Source: AC-32 sp963765785
GTDB taxonomy: Bacteria; Actinomycetota; Thermoleophilia; Gaiellales; Gaiellaceae
Assembly (NCBI GenBank): GCA_963765785.1
Contig: CAVXXW010000019.1
Span: forward strand, 1-64,000
DNA: 64,000 nt
Reading direction: 5' to 3'
In this document: positions 17,210 to 25,123 of the stretch, piece by piece
How the letters are laid out: each line of letters begins with the position of its first letter
Position numbering within the stretch: the stretch's first letter is position 1
Made by a program: the position numbers and the translations under genes
Notes under the pieces: generated by a model
Told to the model about the DNA's origin: nothing
Seen by the model: only the letters and a program-made list of their open reading frames with translations
The model's database searches: none

Positions 17210-17231
17210 TACCGGAGAAACTGCGGTGTTC

Positions 17232-17420
17232 CTAGCCGGGCAAAATGCCGGCGACGTTCTCGATCGCAGAGCGGACGTTGTCCGAGAGGAGCGTGATGGC
17301 ACCGATCACGGCGAGCGTGATCACGGCGAGAACCACGCCGTACTCCGCCATCGTCTGGCCCTCCTCGCGCCTGCGCAGCGAATCAGCGGCAACCTGCATG
17401 AACGTGAAGAGCTTCAGCAT
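17232..17420 (-). CDS. flp: Flp-family major type IVb pilin
   Basis: A 62-residue prepilin, the size of Flp pilins. After a 21-residue leader with basic and acidic residues comes EEGQTMAEYGVVLAVITLAV, in which cleavage after the Gly would expose the QTMAEYG start of the mature pilin; the Glu-Tyr pair is the hallmark of Flp pilins. A single hydrophobic helix and a short tail follow. AAGGGAGGTGA, almost the full anti-16S sequence, lies just before the ATG, fitting high expression. It is the first gene of the Tad operon. No prepilin peptidase gene is in the window. Confidence 0.95.
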   Translation of the reverse strand: MLKLFTFMQVAADSLRRREEGQTMAEYGVVLAVITLAVIGAITLLSDNVRSAIENVAGILPG

Positions 17421-17802
17421 CTAGTTCACCTCCCTTCTCTGGATCGATGCGCACGCACTCGCGCGCGAAATTCCCGAGGGAAACAGCGGTAGAGAAGGCT
17501 TGTGCTGGAAGAGCCTGGTGGTGATGCGGGCGTTGCGCTTGGTCACGCCGGGGGAAACCTCCGGGTTGTCTCGGCGTGGCCGCGCCGCCTATGGCTCAGA
17601 TGGCGGGTTCATCGTTCCGATCGGGGCGCCGGCCCATCCCTCGGAGAGGGGATCTGCGCATCAGTTCCCTAGATCGGGGGAGAAGGCTGTGCTGCGGCGG
17701 CCGATAGTGCTCCCAGTCCGTAACGGCCCGCGGATGCCAACTTGAGAGATCCGCGCCGACGTGGCGGCCCACCGGCGCCCGACACGAACGGGAGCACACG
17801 GC
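17421..17802. other. divergent regulatory region with nested stems
   Basis: About 380 bases between the Tad operon and the M15-like peptidase hold no convincing gene. On the plus strand CACGCCG (17544-17550) and CGGCGTG (17572-17578) form a 7-bp outer stem around a small inner hairpin with an AAA loop, and a second hairpin occurs near 17632-17652. Neither matches a riboswitch class that I can name. The promoters for both directions must lie here, but I could not fix their boxes. Confidence 0.45.
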
Positions 17803-19227
17803 ATGCCACGACGGAAGTCCTCGACCAGGCGGTTCCTCCAGCACCTCCTCCTGATCTCCCTCGCGCGCACGATCCTCACCGTGATCGGGCGCGGGCGCGC
17901 GTGGGACGAGTGGGACGAGGGCAAGCTCGTCGAGCCAGCGCAGCAGCGGAGCCACCGGAGCCGCTTCGTACAGACCTTCTCCTTCGGCGCGCTCTTCGTC
18001 GCCGGCCTCGCCTTCTCCGCCGGCGCGGGGAACACCGTCCAGTCGCTGCTGGACAACGGGAACGCCGTCTCGGCCTCCGGCGCCAGCGGCCCGAGCGGGC
18101 CGACCGGCGTCACGGGCGTGACCGACGCCGCCAAGGCCGCGCAGGCCGCCCCGGCCACCGCGGCTGCACCGGCAGCACCCGCGCGTGTCGCCCAGGTGCA
18201 GGCCGCCGCCGCGCCGGCTCGGCCCGTCGCCGCTCCGGCGCAGGCACGCGCCGCCGTCCAGTCGGCCGCTCCGGCCGTCTCGCGGCCGGTCGTCTCCGGC
18301 TCGACCGCCGCGACGAAGACGGCCGCGGTCGCCAGCACCCATGCCGCGCGCCCGTCGCGCGCCGTGCAGGGCAAGCCACAGGCCAGGCCGCGGCACAAGA
18401 CGACCGCTCCGAAGGTGCAGCCCAAGGCGCCGGCGCTCGACCCCGAGATCCACGACTTTCCGGCCGCGACCGTCTGGTTGAACCGGGCCGCCCCCGACCC
18501 GACGCCGCCGGCGGCCCGCCTGAAGCTGAGCTTCGCGCGTCAGCTGGTCGCGGACTCGCGCAAGGCGCACGTCGACTGGGCACTCGTCCTGGCGACGCTC
18601 CGCGCCGAGGGCCGCAACGGCCGCGCCCCGGCCGGGCGGGTCGAGCTCCGAACGCTTGCGACACGGCTCGCCGCCACGGGCGGTCGCTCCAACCCGTGGG
18701 CGGCGGCGCTCGCCTACTCGAGCGACACGTCGCTCGCAGACCGCGTCGTCGCCCTCCGTCACTACTACCGTGCGGTCGGCGTCGCGGCCCTCGTCAACGG
18801 GCTGCTCTCGCAGAAGGCCGACCTGCAGGACCGCGTCCTACACGACACGCGCCTGAACATCTACGCCGGCGGCCGCCACGACGTCCAGGCGGGCCACGTG
18901 GACGTCCGCGTGCTCGCGACGATGCTCTACCTCGCGGAGTCGTTCCACGAGGTCACGGTCTCGTGCCTGATCTCCGGCCACCGCCTCTACGCGCGGCCGG
19001 GCGTCGTCTCGGCGCACATCTACGGCCGGGCCGTGGACGTGGCCGCGCTCGACGGCGTCTCGATCTACGGCCACCAGCAGCCCGGCGGGATCACCGAGCA
19101 GGCCGTCCGCGCGCTGCTGATGCTCCCGGGCGGCATGGAGCCGGCGCAGGTGATCTCCCTGCTCGGCATGGGCGGGCCGTCCTTCGCGCTCGCGAACCAC
19201 TACGACCACATCCACGTCGGGTTCTAA
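17803..19227 (+). CDS. membrane-anchored M15-like peptidase
   Basis: A 474-residue protein. A basic N-terminus and a membrane helix near residues 65-85 are followed by a 110-residue Ala/Pro/Val-rich linker that could span the wall. The C-terminal third has the metal-binding pattern of M15/DUF882-type peptidases: SAHIYGRAVD (His and Asp ligands) and a final DHIHVGF (His ligand). Such enzymes cut peptidoglycan cross-bridges. It lies divergent to the Tad operon, so it could open the wall for pilus passage, which is inference. The ATG at 17803 has GGGAG 8 bases upstream; an upstream GTG at 17761 in frame is less likely. Confidence 0.75.
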   Translation: MPRRKSSTRRFLQHLLLISLARTILTVIGRGRAWDEWDEGKLVEPAQQRSHRSRFVQTFSFGALFVAGLAFSAGAGNTVQSLLDNGNAVSASGASGPSGPTGVTGVTDAAKAAQAAPATAAAPAAPARVAQVQAAAAPARPVAAPAQARAAVQSAAPAVSRPVVSGSTAATKTAAVASTHAARPSRAVQGKPQARPRHKTTAPKVQPKAPALDPEIHDFPAATVWLNRAAPDPTPPAARLKLSFARQLVADSRKAHVDWALVLATLRAEGRNGRAPAGRVELRTLATRLAATGGRSNPWAAALAYSSDTSLADRVVALRHYYRAVGVAALVNGLLSQKADLQDRVLHDTRLNIYAGGRHDVQAGHVDVRVLATMLYLAESFHEVTVSCLISGHRLYARPGVVSAHIYGRAVDVAALDGVSIYGHQQPGGITEQAVRALLMLPGGMEPAQVISLLGMGGPSFALANHYDHIHVGF

Positions 19228-19229
19228 CG

Positions 19230-19643
19230 ATGTCCTTGCCTCAGGTCGCACTGGCGAACGACGACGGCGACGTCGTCGTGGAGCACTGCCTCCTCGCGGA
19301 GACGGCGTTCTCGCGCTGCCGCGGCCTCCTTGGGCGGAGCGGTCTTTCCTCTGGTGAGGGGATACTGCTCCGCCCGGCGTCGTCCATCCACACCGCGTTC
19401 ATGCGGTTCCCGATCGACGCCGTCTTCCTCGATCGTGCCGACCGCGTGCTGAAGGTCGCGAGCGACCTCGGCCCGTGGCGCATGGCAGGTTGCCGTGGAG
19501 CACGAGCAGTGCTCGAGCTCCCGGCGGGCGAGGCCCGCAGGCGCGGGCTCAGGCCCGGGGTCTCGCTCACGCAGGTCTGGCGGACCGCATCGGGGACTTC
19601 CCCGGCGCGTCCGCCAGCGCCTGCCTCCGCCCGCCCGAGCTGA
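19230..19643 (+). CDS. DUF192 family protein
   Basis: A 137-residue protein of the DUF192 (YdfO/ TTHA1943-like) family. The core segment RCRGLLGRSGL, the SIHTAFMRFPIDAVFLD strand-turn-strand and the final RRGLRPG segment match the family closely. Function is unknown. The family is often found near secretion and type II/IV pilus genes. It starts 2 bases after the stop of the M15-like peptidase and is therefore probably co-transcribed with it. The last 20 residues are Pro/Ala-rich and may be disordered. Confidence 0.87.
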   Translation: MSLPQVALANDDGDVVVEHCLLAETAFSRCRGLLGRSGLSSGEGILLRPASSIHTAFMRFPIDAVFLDRADRVLKVASDLGPWRMAGCRGARAVLELPAGEARRRGLRPGVSLTQVWRTASGTSPARPPAPASARPS

Positions 19644-19674
19644 GCGGGGCGCCGGTGACGGCGGAGGCGTGTGG

Positions 19675-19680
19675 TAAGAG
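19675..19680 (+). promoter_or_regulatory. -10-like box TAAGAG, leaderless start at 19687
   Basis: TAAGAG lies 6 bases before the ATG of the response regulator with no Shine-Dalgarno sequence. It matches the window-wide pattern less well than others because the sixth base is not T. Confidence 0.3.
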
Positions 19681-19686
19681 CTACGC

Positions 19687-20382
19687 ATGAAGGGCGTGTC
19701 GGTACTCGTTGTGGACGACGACGCGGATGTCCGCACGCTCGTCTGCGAGCTGCTGGCGCGTGCGGGCTACGCCGTCTCCGAGGCGCCCGACGGGCGAGAG
19801 GCGCTGCGGCTCCTCTACGACGAGCGGCCCGACCTGATCGTGCTCGACGTCTCGATGCCGGAGCTCGATGGCTGGGCGACGCTCGAGCGTATCCGTGAGC
19901 TGAGCAGCGTGCCCGTGGTCATGCTGAGCGCGCTCGACGCTGAGCTCGAGAAGGTCCGAGCGCTGCGCGGCGGCGCGGACGACTACGTGACGAAGCCCTT
20001 CGGCCGCCAGGAGCTGCTCGCCCGCGTCGAGACCGTGCTGCGGCGTTCGCCGTCGCGTGAGGTGCGCGCGACCTATGCCGACGAGCTGCTGGAGGTCGAC
20101 TTCGCGGAGCGGCGCGTCCGCGCGAACGGCATCGACGTCGAGCTGACCCCGCTCGAGTTCCGGCTGCTCACGGCCTTCGTCGACCACCCCGGCCAGCTGC
20201 TCGAGCACGACCAGCTGTTGCGGCTGGCGTGGGGCGGCGAGCGCGGCTCCTCGCGCGACCAGGTGAAGCTCTACGTCGGGTACCTGCGCCGCAAGCTCGG
20301 CGCCGCCGGCGTGCCGCCCGGGGCGATCGAGTCGGTGCGCGGCTACGGCTACCGGTACGCGCCCGGTCCGAGCACGGCCTGA
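19687..20382 (+). CDS. OmpR/PhoB-family response regulator
   Basis: A 231-residue two-domain regulator. The receiver domain has the acidic pair DD near residues 10-12, the phosphoacceptor D54 (IVLDVSMPELDGW) and the conserved K103 (VTKPFG). The winged-helix DNA-binding domain (about residues 130-225) has LTPLEFRLL and the final VRGYGYRY motif. No full histidine kinase lies beside it, so it is an orphan; the only kinase-like gene in the window, at 43761, has a degenerate ATP site. It stands directly upstream of the hopanoid operon, which it may control, but only position suggests this. Confidence 0.95.
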   Translation: MKGVSVLVVDDDADVRTLVCELLARAGYAVSEAPDGREALRLLYDERPDLIVLDVSMPELDGWATLERIRELSSVPVVMLSALDAELEKVRALRGGADDYVTKPFGRQELLARVETVLRRSPSREVRATYADELLEVDFAERRVRANGIDVELTPLEFRLLTAFVDHPGQLLEHDQLLRLAWGGERGSSRDQVKLYVGYLRRKLGAAGVPPGAIESVRGYGYRYAPGPSTA

Positions 20383-20387
20383 ACCGC

Positions 20388-20393
20388 TATAGG
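20388..20393 (+). promoter_or_regulatory. -10 box TATAGG, leaderless start of the hopanoid operon
   Basis: TATAGG lies 8 bases before the ATG of the fused hpnCD gene in the 19-base gap after the response regulator. There is no Shine-Dalgarno sequence. Confidence 0.45.
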
Positions 20394-20401
20394 TTGTCCC
20401 C

Positions 20402-22021
20402 ATGGATCCGGCCAGCGCGAGCTCCGTGGCCGCCCGCGCGCGCACCGAGAACTTCCCGGTTGCGTCGCTTCTGTTCCCACGCGCGTACCGGCCGCACCTG
20501 CGCGCGATCTACGGCTTCGCGCGTCTGGTCGACATCCTCGGGGACGAGTACGACGGCAACCGGCCGGCCGCGCTCGACGAGCTCGAGGCGCAGGTCGAGG
20601 CGTGCTACTCGGGCGAGCCGTCGTGGGAGGTGATGCGCGAGCTGCAGCCGACGATCCGCGCCTGCTCGCTGTCGCGCGAGCCGTTCCTGCGGCTGATCGA
20701 GGCGAACCGCATGGATCAGCGCATCTCCGAGTACGCGACCTGGGACGATCTGAAGCACTACTGCGTCCACTCGGCCGACCCGGTCGGCCGGCTCGTGCTC
20801 GGGGTGCTCGGCCGCACGGAGGCCGAGCTTGTTCCGCTCTCGGACGACGTCTGCACGGGGTTGCAGCTCGTCAACTTCCTGCAGGACGTGCCGCGAGACG
20901 TTGCGCTCGGGCGCGTGTATTTGCCTGCGGACGACCGGGCCCGCTTCGGCGTCGGCGAGCTCGACCGGCCGAGCCCGGAGCTGCGGGGGCTGCTCGAGTT
21001 CGAGGCCGGCCGGGCGCGCGGCCTGCTCGCGAGCGGCGAGCACCTCGGGCGGAAGCTCGGCGGCGGGCGCGTCGGCCGCGCCGTCGCGCTGTTTGCGCGC
21101 GGCGGCCTCGCAGCACTGGAAGCGCTCGAGCGCGCCGACTGGGACATCTTCAACGGCCGGCCGCGGCCCTCGCGCGCGCGGCTGGCGCTGGCGGCGATCC
21201 GGGTGACGGTGGCCGAGGCATACGCGGAGGTCGAGCGGCTCACCCGGCGAGAAGCGCGCAACTTCGCCTACGGGATCCGGGTGCTCCCGCGCGACAAGCG
21301 CCAGGCGATCTCGGCCGTGTACGCGTTCGCACGGCGGGTCGACGACATCGCGGACGGCTCGCTGCCGGCCGGCGACAAGCGCGCGCGGCTGGACGAGCTG
21401 CGCGAGGCGCTCGACCGGACGCCGGACGACGCAATGCTCGTGGCGCTCGCCGACGCCCGCTCGCGCTTCGGCATCCCCGAGCCGGCGCTGCAGGCGCTCG
21501 TCGACGGCGGCCTCCAGGACACCGAGCAGTCGCGCTACGCGAGCTTCGAGGAGCTGCGCGGCTACTGCGAGAAGGTCGCCGGCGCGGTCGGCGTCGCCTG
21601 CGTCGCGGTCTACGGCTCGGCCGACGTCGAGCGCGCGGAGACGCTCGGCATCTCGCTACAGCTGATCAACATCGTCCGCGACGTCCGCGAGGACTGGGAG
21701 CTCGGGCGGGTGTACCTGCCCCAGGACGAGCTCGAGGCGTGCGGCGTCATCGAGGACGACATCGCCGCCGGCCGCGTCAGCGAGGAGTGGCAGGCGCTGA
21801 TGGCGTTCCAGGCCTCGCGCGCGCGCGCGTACATGGAAGAGGGCCTGGGCCTGGTCGAGACGCTCGACTCCCGGAGCGCCGCGTGCGTCTCGACGTTCGC
21901 CGGCCTCTACCGGGCGACGCTCGACCGGATCGAGGCGCGCGGGTACGACGTCTTCGACGGCTCGCTGCGGCTCTCGCCGCTGACGAAGCTGCGCATCGTG
22001 GGCGCGGGGCTGCTCCGGTGA
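20402..22021 (+). CDS. hpnCD: fused HpnC-HpnD squalene-forming enzyme
   Basis: A 539-residue tandem of two trans-isoprenyl diphosphate synthase-like domains. Residues 1 to about 268 match HpnC, with the aspartate motifs DILGDEYDG and DVPRD. Residues from about 270 match HpnD, with DDIAD and DVREDW. In known hopanoid pathways HpnD joins two farnesyl diphosphates to presqualene diphosphate and HpnC converts it to hydroxysqualene, which HpnE reduces to squalene. These are normally separate genes of about 280 residues. Both halves keep the acidic residues that bind Mg-diphosphate, so the fusion is probably active and may channel presqualene diphosphate. It is the first gene of the hopanoid operon. 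Confidence 0.92.
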   Translation: MDPASASSVAARARTENFPVASLLFPRAYRPHLRAIYGFARLVDILGDEYDGNRPAALDELEAQVEACYSGEPSWEVMRELQPTIRACSLSREPFLRLIEANRMDQRISEYATWDDLKHYCVHSADPVGRLVLGVLGRTEAELVPLSDDVCTGLQLVNFLQDVPRDVALGRVYLPADDRARFGVGELDRPSPELRGLLEFEAGRARGLLASGEHLGRKLGGGRVGRAVALFARGGLAALEALERADWDIFNGRPRPSRARLALAAIRVTVAEAYAEVERLTRREARNFAYGIRVLPRDKRQAISAVYAFARRVDDIADGSLPAGDKRARLDELREALDRTPDDAMLVALADARSRFGIPEPALQALVDGGLQDTEQSRYASFEELRGYCEKVAGAVGVACVAVYGSADVERAETLGISLQLINIVRDVREDWELGRVYLPQDELEACGVIEDDIAAGRVSEEWQALMAFQASRARAYMEEGLGLVETLDSRSAACVSTFAGLYRATLDRIEARGYDVFDGSLRLSPLTKLRIVGAGLLR

Positions 22022-22048
22022 GCGACGTCGCTTGCGATGTCGCTGTCA
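22022..22048 (+). repeat. REP-like element after hpnCD
   Basis: Starting one base after the stop codon, a 25-base segment (22026-22050) matches 21 of 25 bases of a segment at 42068-42092, which also lies right after a stop codon. The shared core CGTCGCTTGCGATG is identical. GCGACGTCGC and GCGATGTCGC can pair into a hairpin. Confidence 0.5.
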
Positions 22049-22075
22049 GGCCGAGCCGGCTCTGCTGGCTCGGCC
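22049..22075 (+). terminator. GC-rich hairpin between hpnCD and hpnE
   Basis: A perfect 9-bp stem (GGCCGAGCC / GGCTCGGCC) with a 9-base loop. It is inside the operon and has no T-run, so it may give partial termination or stabilise the hpnCD mRNA end. Confidence 0.5.
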
Positions 22076-22118
22076 GTCTGCGCCGTTGGCCGGGGGCGCA
22101 TGAGTCGAAAGGCACGGA

Positions 22119-23345
22119 ATGAAGGCCGCTGTCGTCGGCGGCGGCCTCGCGGGTCTGACCGCGGCGCTCGAGCTGGTGGACGCCGGACACGAGGTCGCGC
22201 TGTACGAGGCGCGGCCCACACTTGGGGGCGCCGTGCAAACACTGCCGCGGCGCGAGGGCGACCCCGAGCCGCCGCCGGACAACGGCCAGCACATCGCGCT
22301 CGCCTGCTTCACCGAGTACGTCCAGTTCCTCGAGCGGATCGGCGAGGCGAAAGGCGTCTGGCGCCGCCGGCTCGAGCTGCCGGTGATCGACGAGCGCGGG
22401 CGGACCGCGGTGATCGCACCGTCGGCGCTCGCGCTGCTGCGGTACAGGCACGTTCCGTTCGGGGACCGTGTGCGCATCCTGCGCGCGCTCGCGCGCTGGG
22501 GCGACGAGAGCGGGCGGACATTCGCGGACGCGCTGCGGGCCCGCGGCCAGTCGGAGCTCGCGATCGACCGCTTCTGGGACGTGTTCATCCGGCCGGCGCT
22601 CAACCTGCCGAGCGCCGAGGCCAGCGGCGACGTCGGCGACTTCACCGTGCGCACCGCGCTGCTCGGCCACCGGCGCGACTCCGACCTCCTGCTGCCGATG
22701 GCGCCCCTCGGCGAGATGCACGGCGACGCGGCCGGGCGTGCGCTGCAAGCCGCGGGCGCCGCCGTCCACACCGGCTCGCGCGTCGAGAGCCTCGACGAGC
22801 TGCGAGCCGACGCCGTCGTGGTGGCGGTGCCGCCAGGGGAGAGCGCGCGCCTGCTTGGCGAGCCCGAGCCGGCGCTCGAGGACTCGCCGATCGTCAGCGT
22901 CCACCTCTGGTTCGACCGCACCTTGCTGCGGTACCCGCTGGCGGCGCTGCTCGGGAGCGACGCGCACTGGATCTTCGACCGTGGGGCGCTCACGGGCCGG
23001 CGGCCCGACCGCGGGCAGTACCTGACGGTCGTCTCCTCGGGCGCGCCGGAGCTGATGGAGCTGCGCGGGCGCGAGCTCGTCGACCGGATCGCGGGGGAGC
23101 TGACCTCTCGGCTCGGCGAGGGGGAGCCGCTCTGGTCGCGCGTCTCGCGCGAGCCGGCGGCGACGATCGCGGTGCGGCCGGGCAGCGAGGCCGAGCGACG
23201 CGGCGTCGAGACCGGCAGGCCGAACGTCACGCGCGCGGGCGCGTGGACCGCCACCGGCTGGCCGGCGACGATGGAGGGCGCCGTCCGCAGCGGCCGGGCG
23301 GCGGCGCGTGCGCTCACCTGCACGAGGGCGGAGGTCGCCGCGTGA
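22119..23345 (+). CDS. hpnE: HpnE, squalene-forming FAD amine-oxidase-like enzyme
   Basis: A 408-residue FAD enzyme. The N-terminal dinucleotide loop GGGLAGLTAALEL (about residues 7-19) and the following acidic YEARPTLGGAVQT segment bind FAD. A NGQHIALACF segment and a FWDVFIRPALNLP segment are typical of HpnE, which reduces hydroxysqualene to squalene. The C-terminal SGRAAARAL segment closes the FAD site. The end overlaps shc by 4 bases (GTGA), so the two are translationally coupled. The gap of 97 bases from hpnCD holds two hairpins. Confidence 0.92.
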   Translation: MKAAVVGGGLAGLTAALELVDAGHEVALYEARPTLGGAVQTLPRREGDPEPPPDNGQHIALACFTEYVQFLERIGEAKGVWRRRLELPVIDERGRTAVIAPSALALLRYRHVPFGDRVRILRALARWGDESGRTFADALRARGQSELAIDRFWDVFIRPALNLPSAEASGDVGDFTVRTALLGHRRDSDLLLPMAPLGEMHGDAAGRALQAAGAAVHTGSRVESLDELRADAVVVAVPPGESARLLGEPEPALEDSPIVSVHLWFDRTLLRYPLAALLGSDAHWIFDRGALTGRRPDRGQYLTVVSSGAPELMELRGRELVDRIAGELTSRLGEGEPLWSRVSREPAATIAVRPGSEAERRGVETGRPNVTRAGAWTATGWPATMEGAVRSGRAAARALTCTRAEVAA

Positions 23346-25123
23346 GCGTCGCCACGGAGACCCGGCTCGACGCCGCGATCGAGGCGGCGACGAACCGGCT
23401 GCTCGAGCTCCAGCATCCCGAGGGCTACTGGGTGGGCGAGCTGGAGTCGAACGTGACGATGACGGCGCAGCACCTCTTCTGGCACCACGTCCTCGGCCTG
23501 CGCACGCCCGAGCTCGACCGCAGGATTGCGAACGAGCTGCTCGCCCGGCAGCGCGACGACGGCACCTGGGCGATCTGGTTCGGCGGCCCCGGCGACCTCT
23601 CGACGGCGGTCGAGGCGTACGCGGCGCTGAAGCTCGCCGGCGTCGACCCGGGCACCAAGGCTCGCGAGTTCATCCGGTCGCGCGGCGGGATCCCGAAGAC
23701 GCGTATCTTCACCAAGTGCTTCCTCGCGCTGCTCGGCCAGTGGCCGTGGCAGCGCGTGACGCCGATCCCGGTCGAGCTCGTGCTCTTCCCGCCGGGCGCG
23801 CCGTTCTCGATCTACAACTTCTCCTGCTGGGCCCGGGGCACGTTCGTCCCGCTCGCGGCGTGCCGGGCTCTCCGGCCAGTGCGCCACGCGGACGTCGACC
23901 TGCGCGAGATCGGCTCGCGGCCGGGACGCACCCGCCGGCCGGCGCCGCCCGGGCCAATGCGCCGCGCGGCGTTGCGCGAGGCCGAGCGCTGGGTGCGCGC
24001 GCACCAGGAGGCGGACGGCTCGTGGGGTGGGATCCAACCGCCCTGGGTCTGGTCGATCCTGATGCTCGCCGCGCTCGGCCACGGCCTCGAGGACGAGACC
24101 TTCCGGCGCGCGGTCGAGGGCTGGGAGGGGTTCATGGTCGAGGACGGCGACCGCTTGCGCCCCGAGGCCTGCCAGTCGCCGGTCTGGGACACGGGCCTCG
24201 CCGTGCTCGCGCTGCGCGACTCCGGGCTCGGGCCCGAGCACCCCGCGCTCGTTCGGGCGGCCGACTGGCTGCTGAACGAGGAGGTCACGGTCGCAGGCGA
24301 CTGGGCGGTCCGCACGCCCCACCTCGCGCCCGGCGGTTGGGCGTTCGAGTTCCAGAACGACCTCTACCCGGACGTCGACGACACGGTCGTGGTCGCGCTG
24401 GCCTTGCGGCGCTGCCACCGCGGCCACGAAGCCGTCGAGCGCGGGCTCAAATGGACGGCCGGCATGCAGTCGAAGAGCGGTGGCTGGGGCGCGTTCGACG
24501 TCGACAACGAGGCGTACTGGCTCTACAAGCTCCCGTTCTGCGACTTCGGCAAGGTCACCGACGAGCCGAGCGCCGACGTCACCGCGCACGCGCTCGAGGC
24601 GCTCGCGCCCGAGGCCCGCTACGACGGCGAGGTCCGGCGCGGGCTCGACTGGCTGCTGGCCGAGCAGGAGGCCGACGGCTCCTGGTTCGGCCGCTGGGGC
24701 GTCAACCACGTCTACGGGACCGGCGCCGCCCTGCCGGCGCTCGAAGCGTGCGGCCTCGAGCCCTCCCATCCCGCGTTCAGGCGCGGGATCGCGTGGCTCG
24801 ACTCGGTCCAGAACGAGGACGGCGGCTTCGGCGAGGACGTCCGTTCCTACGCCGATCCGGCCTGGCGCGGACGGGGCCCGAGCACGGCTAGCCAGACGGC
24901 CTGGGCGCTATTAGCCTACGTCGCGGCGGACGAGGCAGGCTCTCCCGCCGCCCGCCGCGCCGCGGAGTGGTTGTGCAACGAGCAACGGGTAAACGGCGAC
25001 TGGGAGGAGGCGCAGTTCACCGGCACCGGATTTCCGCTTGACTTCATGATTCGTTACCACCTGTACCGTCTTCATTTCCCGCTGCTTGCTCTCGGCCGTC
25101 TACGAGAAAGGCTGTCTCGATGA
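23342..25123 (+). CDS. shc: squalene-hopene cyclase
   Basis: A 593-residue class II terpene cyclase that converts squalene to hopene at the membrane. The catalytic acid motif DVDD is at residues 344-347. Several QW repeats are visible (for example QRDDGTWAIW, QEADGSWGG, KSGGWGAF, QEADGSWFGRWG and NEDGGFGED), with the NFSCWARGT segment that lines the pocket. The protein is slightly shorter than the usual 620-660 residues, mostly because loops are trimmed. The GTG start overlaps hpnE, and its stop overlaps the hpnH start (ATGA). This gene defines the operon as hopanoid rather than carotenoid. Confidence 0.96.
   Translation: MSVATETRLDAAIEAATNRLLELQHPEGYWVGELESNVTMTAQHLFWHHVLGLRTPELDRRIANELLARQRDDGTWAIWFGGPGDLSTAVEAYAALKLAGVDPGTKAREFIRSRGGIPKTRIFTKCFLALLGQWPWQRVTPIPVELVLFPPGAPFSIYNFSCWARGTFVPLAACRALRPVRHADVDLREIGSRPGRTRRPAPPGPMRRAALREAERWVRAHQEADGSWGGIQPPWVWSILMLAALGHGLEDETFRRAVEGWEGFMVEDGDRLRPEACQSPVWDTGLAVLALRDSGLGPEHPALVRAADWLLNEEVTVAGDWAVRTPHLAPGGWAFEFQNDLYPDVDDTVVVALALRRCHRGHEAVERGLKWTAGMQSKSGGWGAFDVDNEAYWLYKLPFCDFGKVTDEPSADVTAHALEALAPEARYDGEVRRGLDWLLAEQEADGSWFGRWGVNHVYGTGAALPALEACGLEPSHPAFRRGIAWLDSVQNEDGGFGEDVRSYADPAWRGRGPSTASQTAWALLAYVAADEAGSPAARRAAEWLCNEQRVNGDWEEAQFTGTGFPLDFMIRYHLYRLHFPLLALGRLRERLSR

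Noticed and set aside
17500..17745. Open frame of 81 codons before the M15-like peptidase
   Set aside because: The translation has no protein-like pattern, no Shine-Dalgarno sequence, and lies in a region with stems and promoters.
17421..17802. Cyclic di-AMP or cyclic di-GMP riboswitch
   Set aside because: The GGGGGAAACC loop looks a little like part of the c-di-AMP type, but the other conserved blocks of that class and the GEMM core are missing on both strands.
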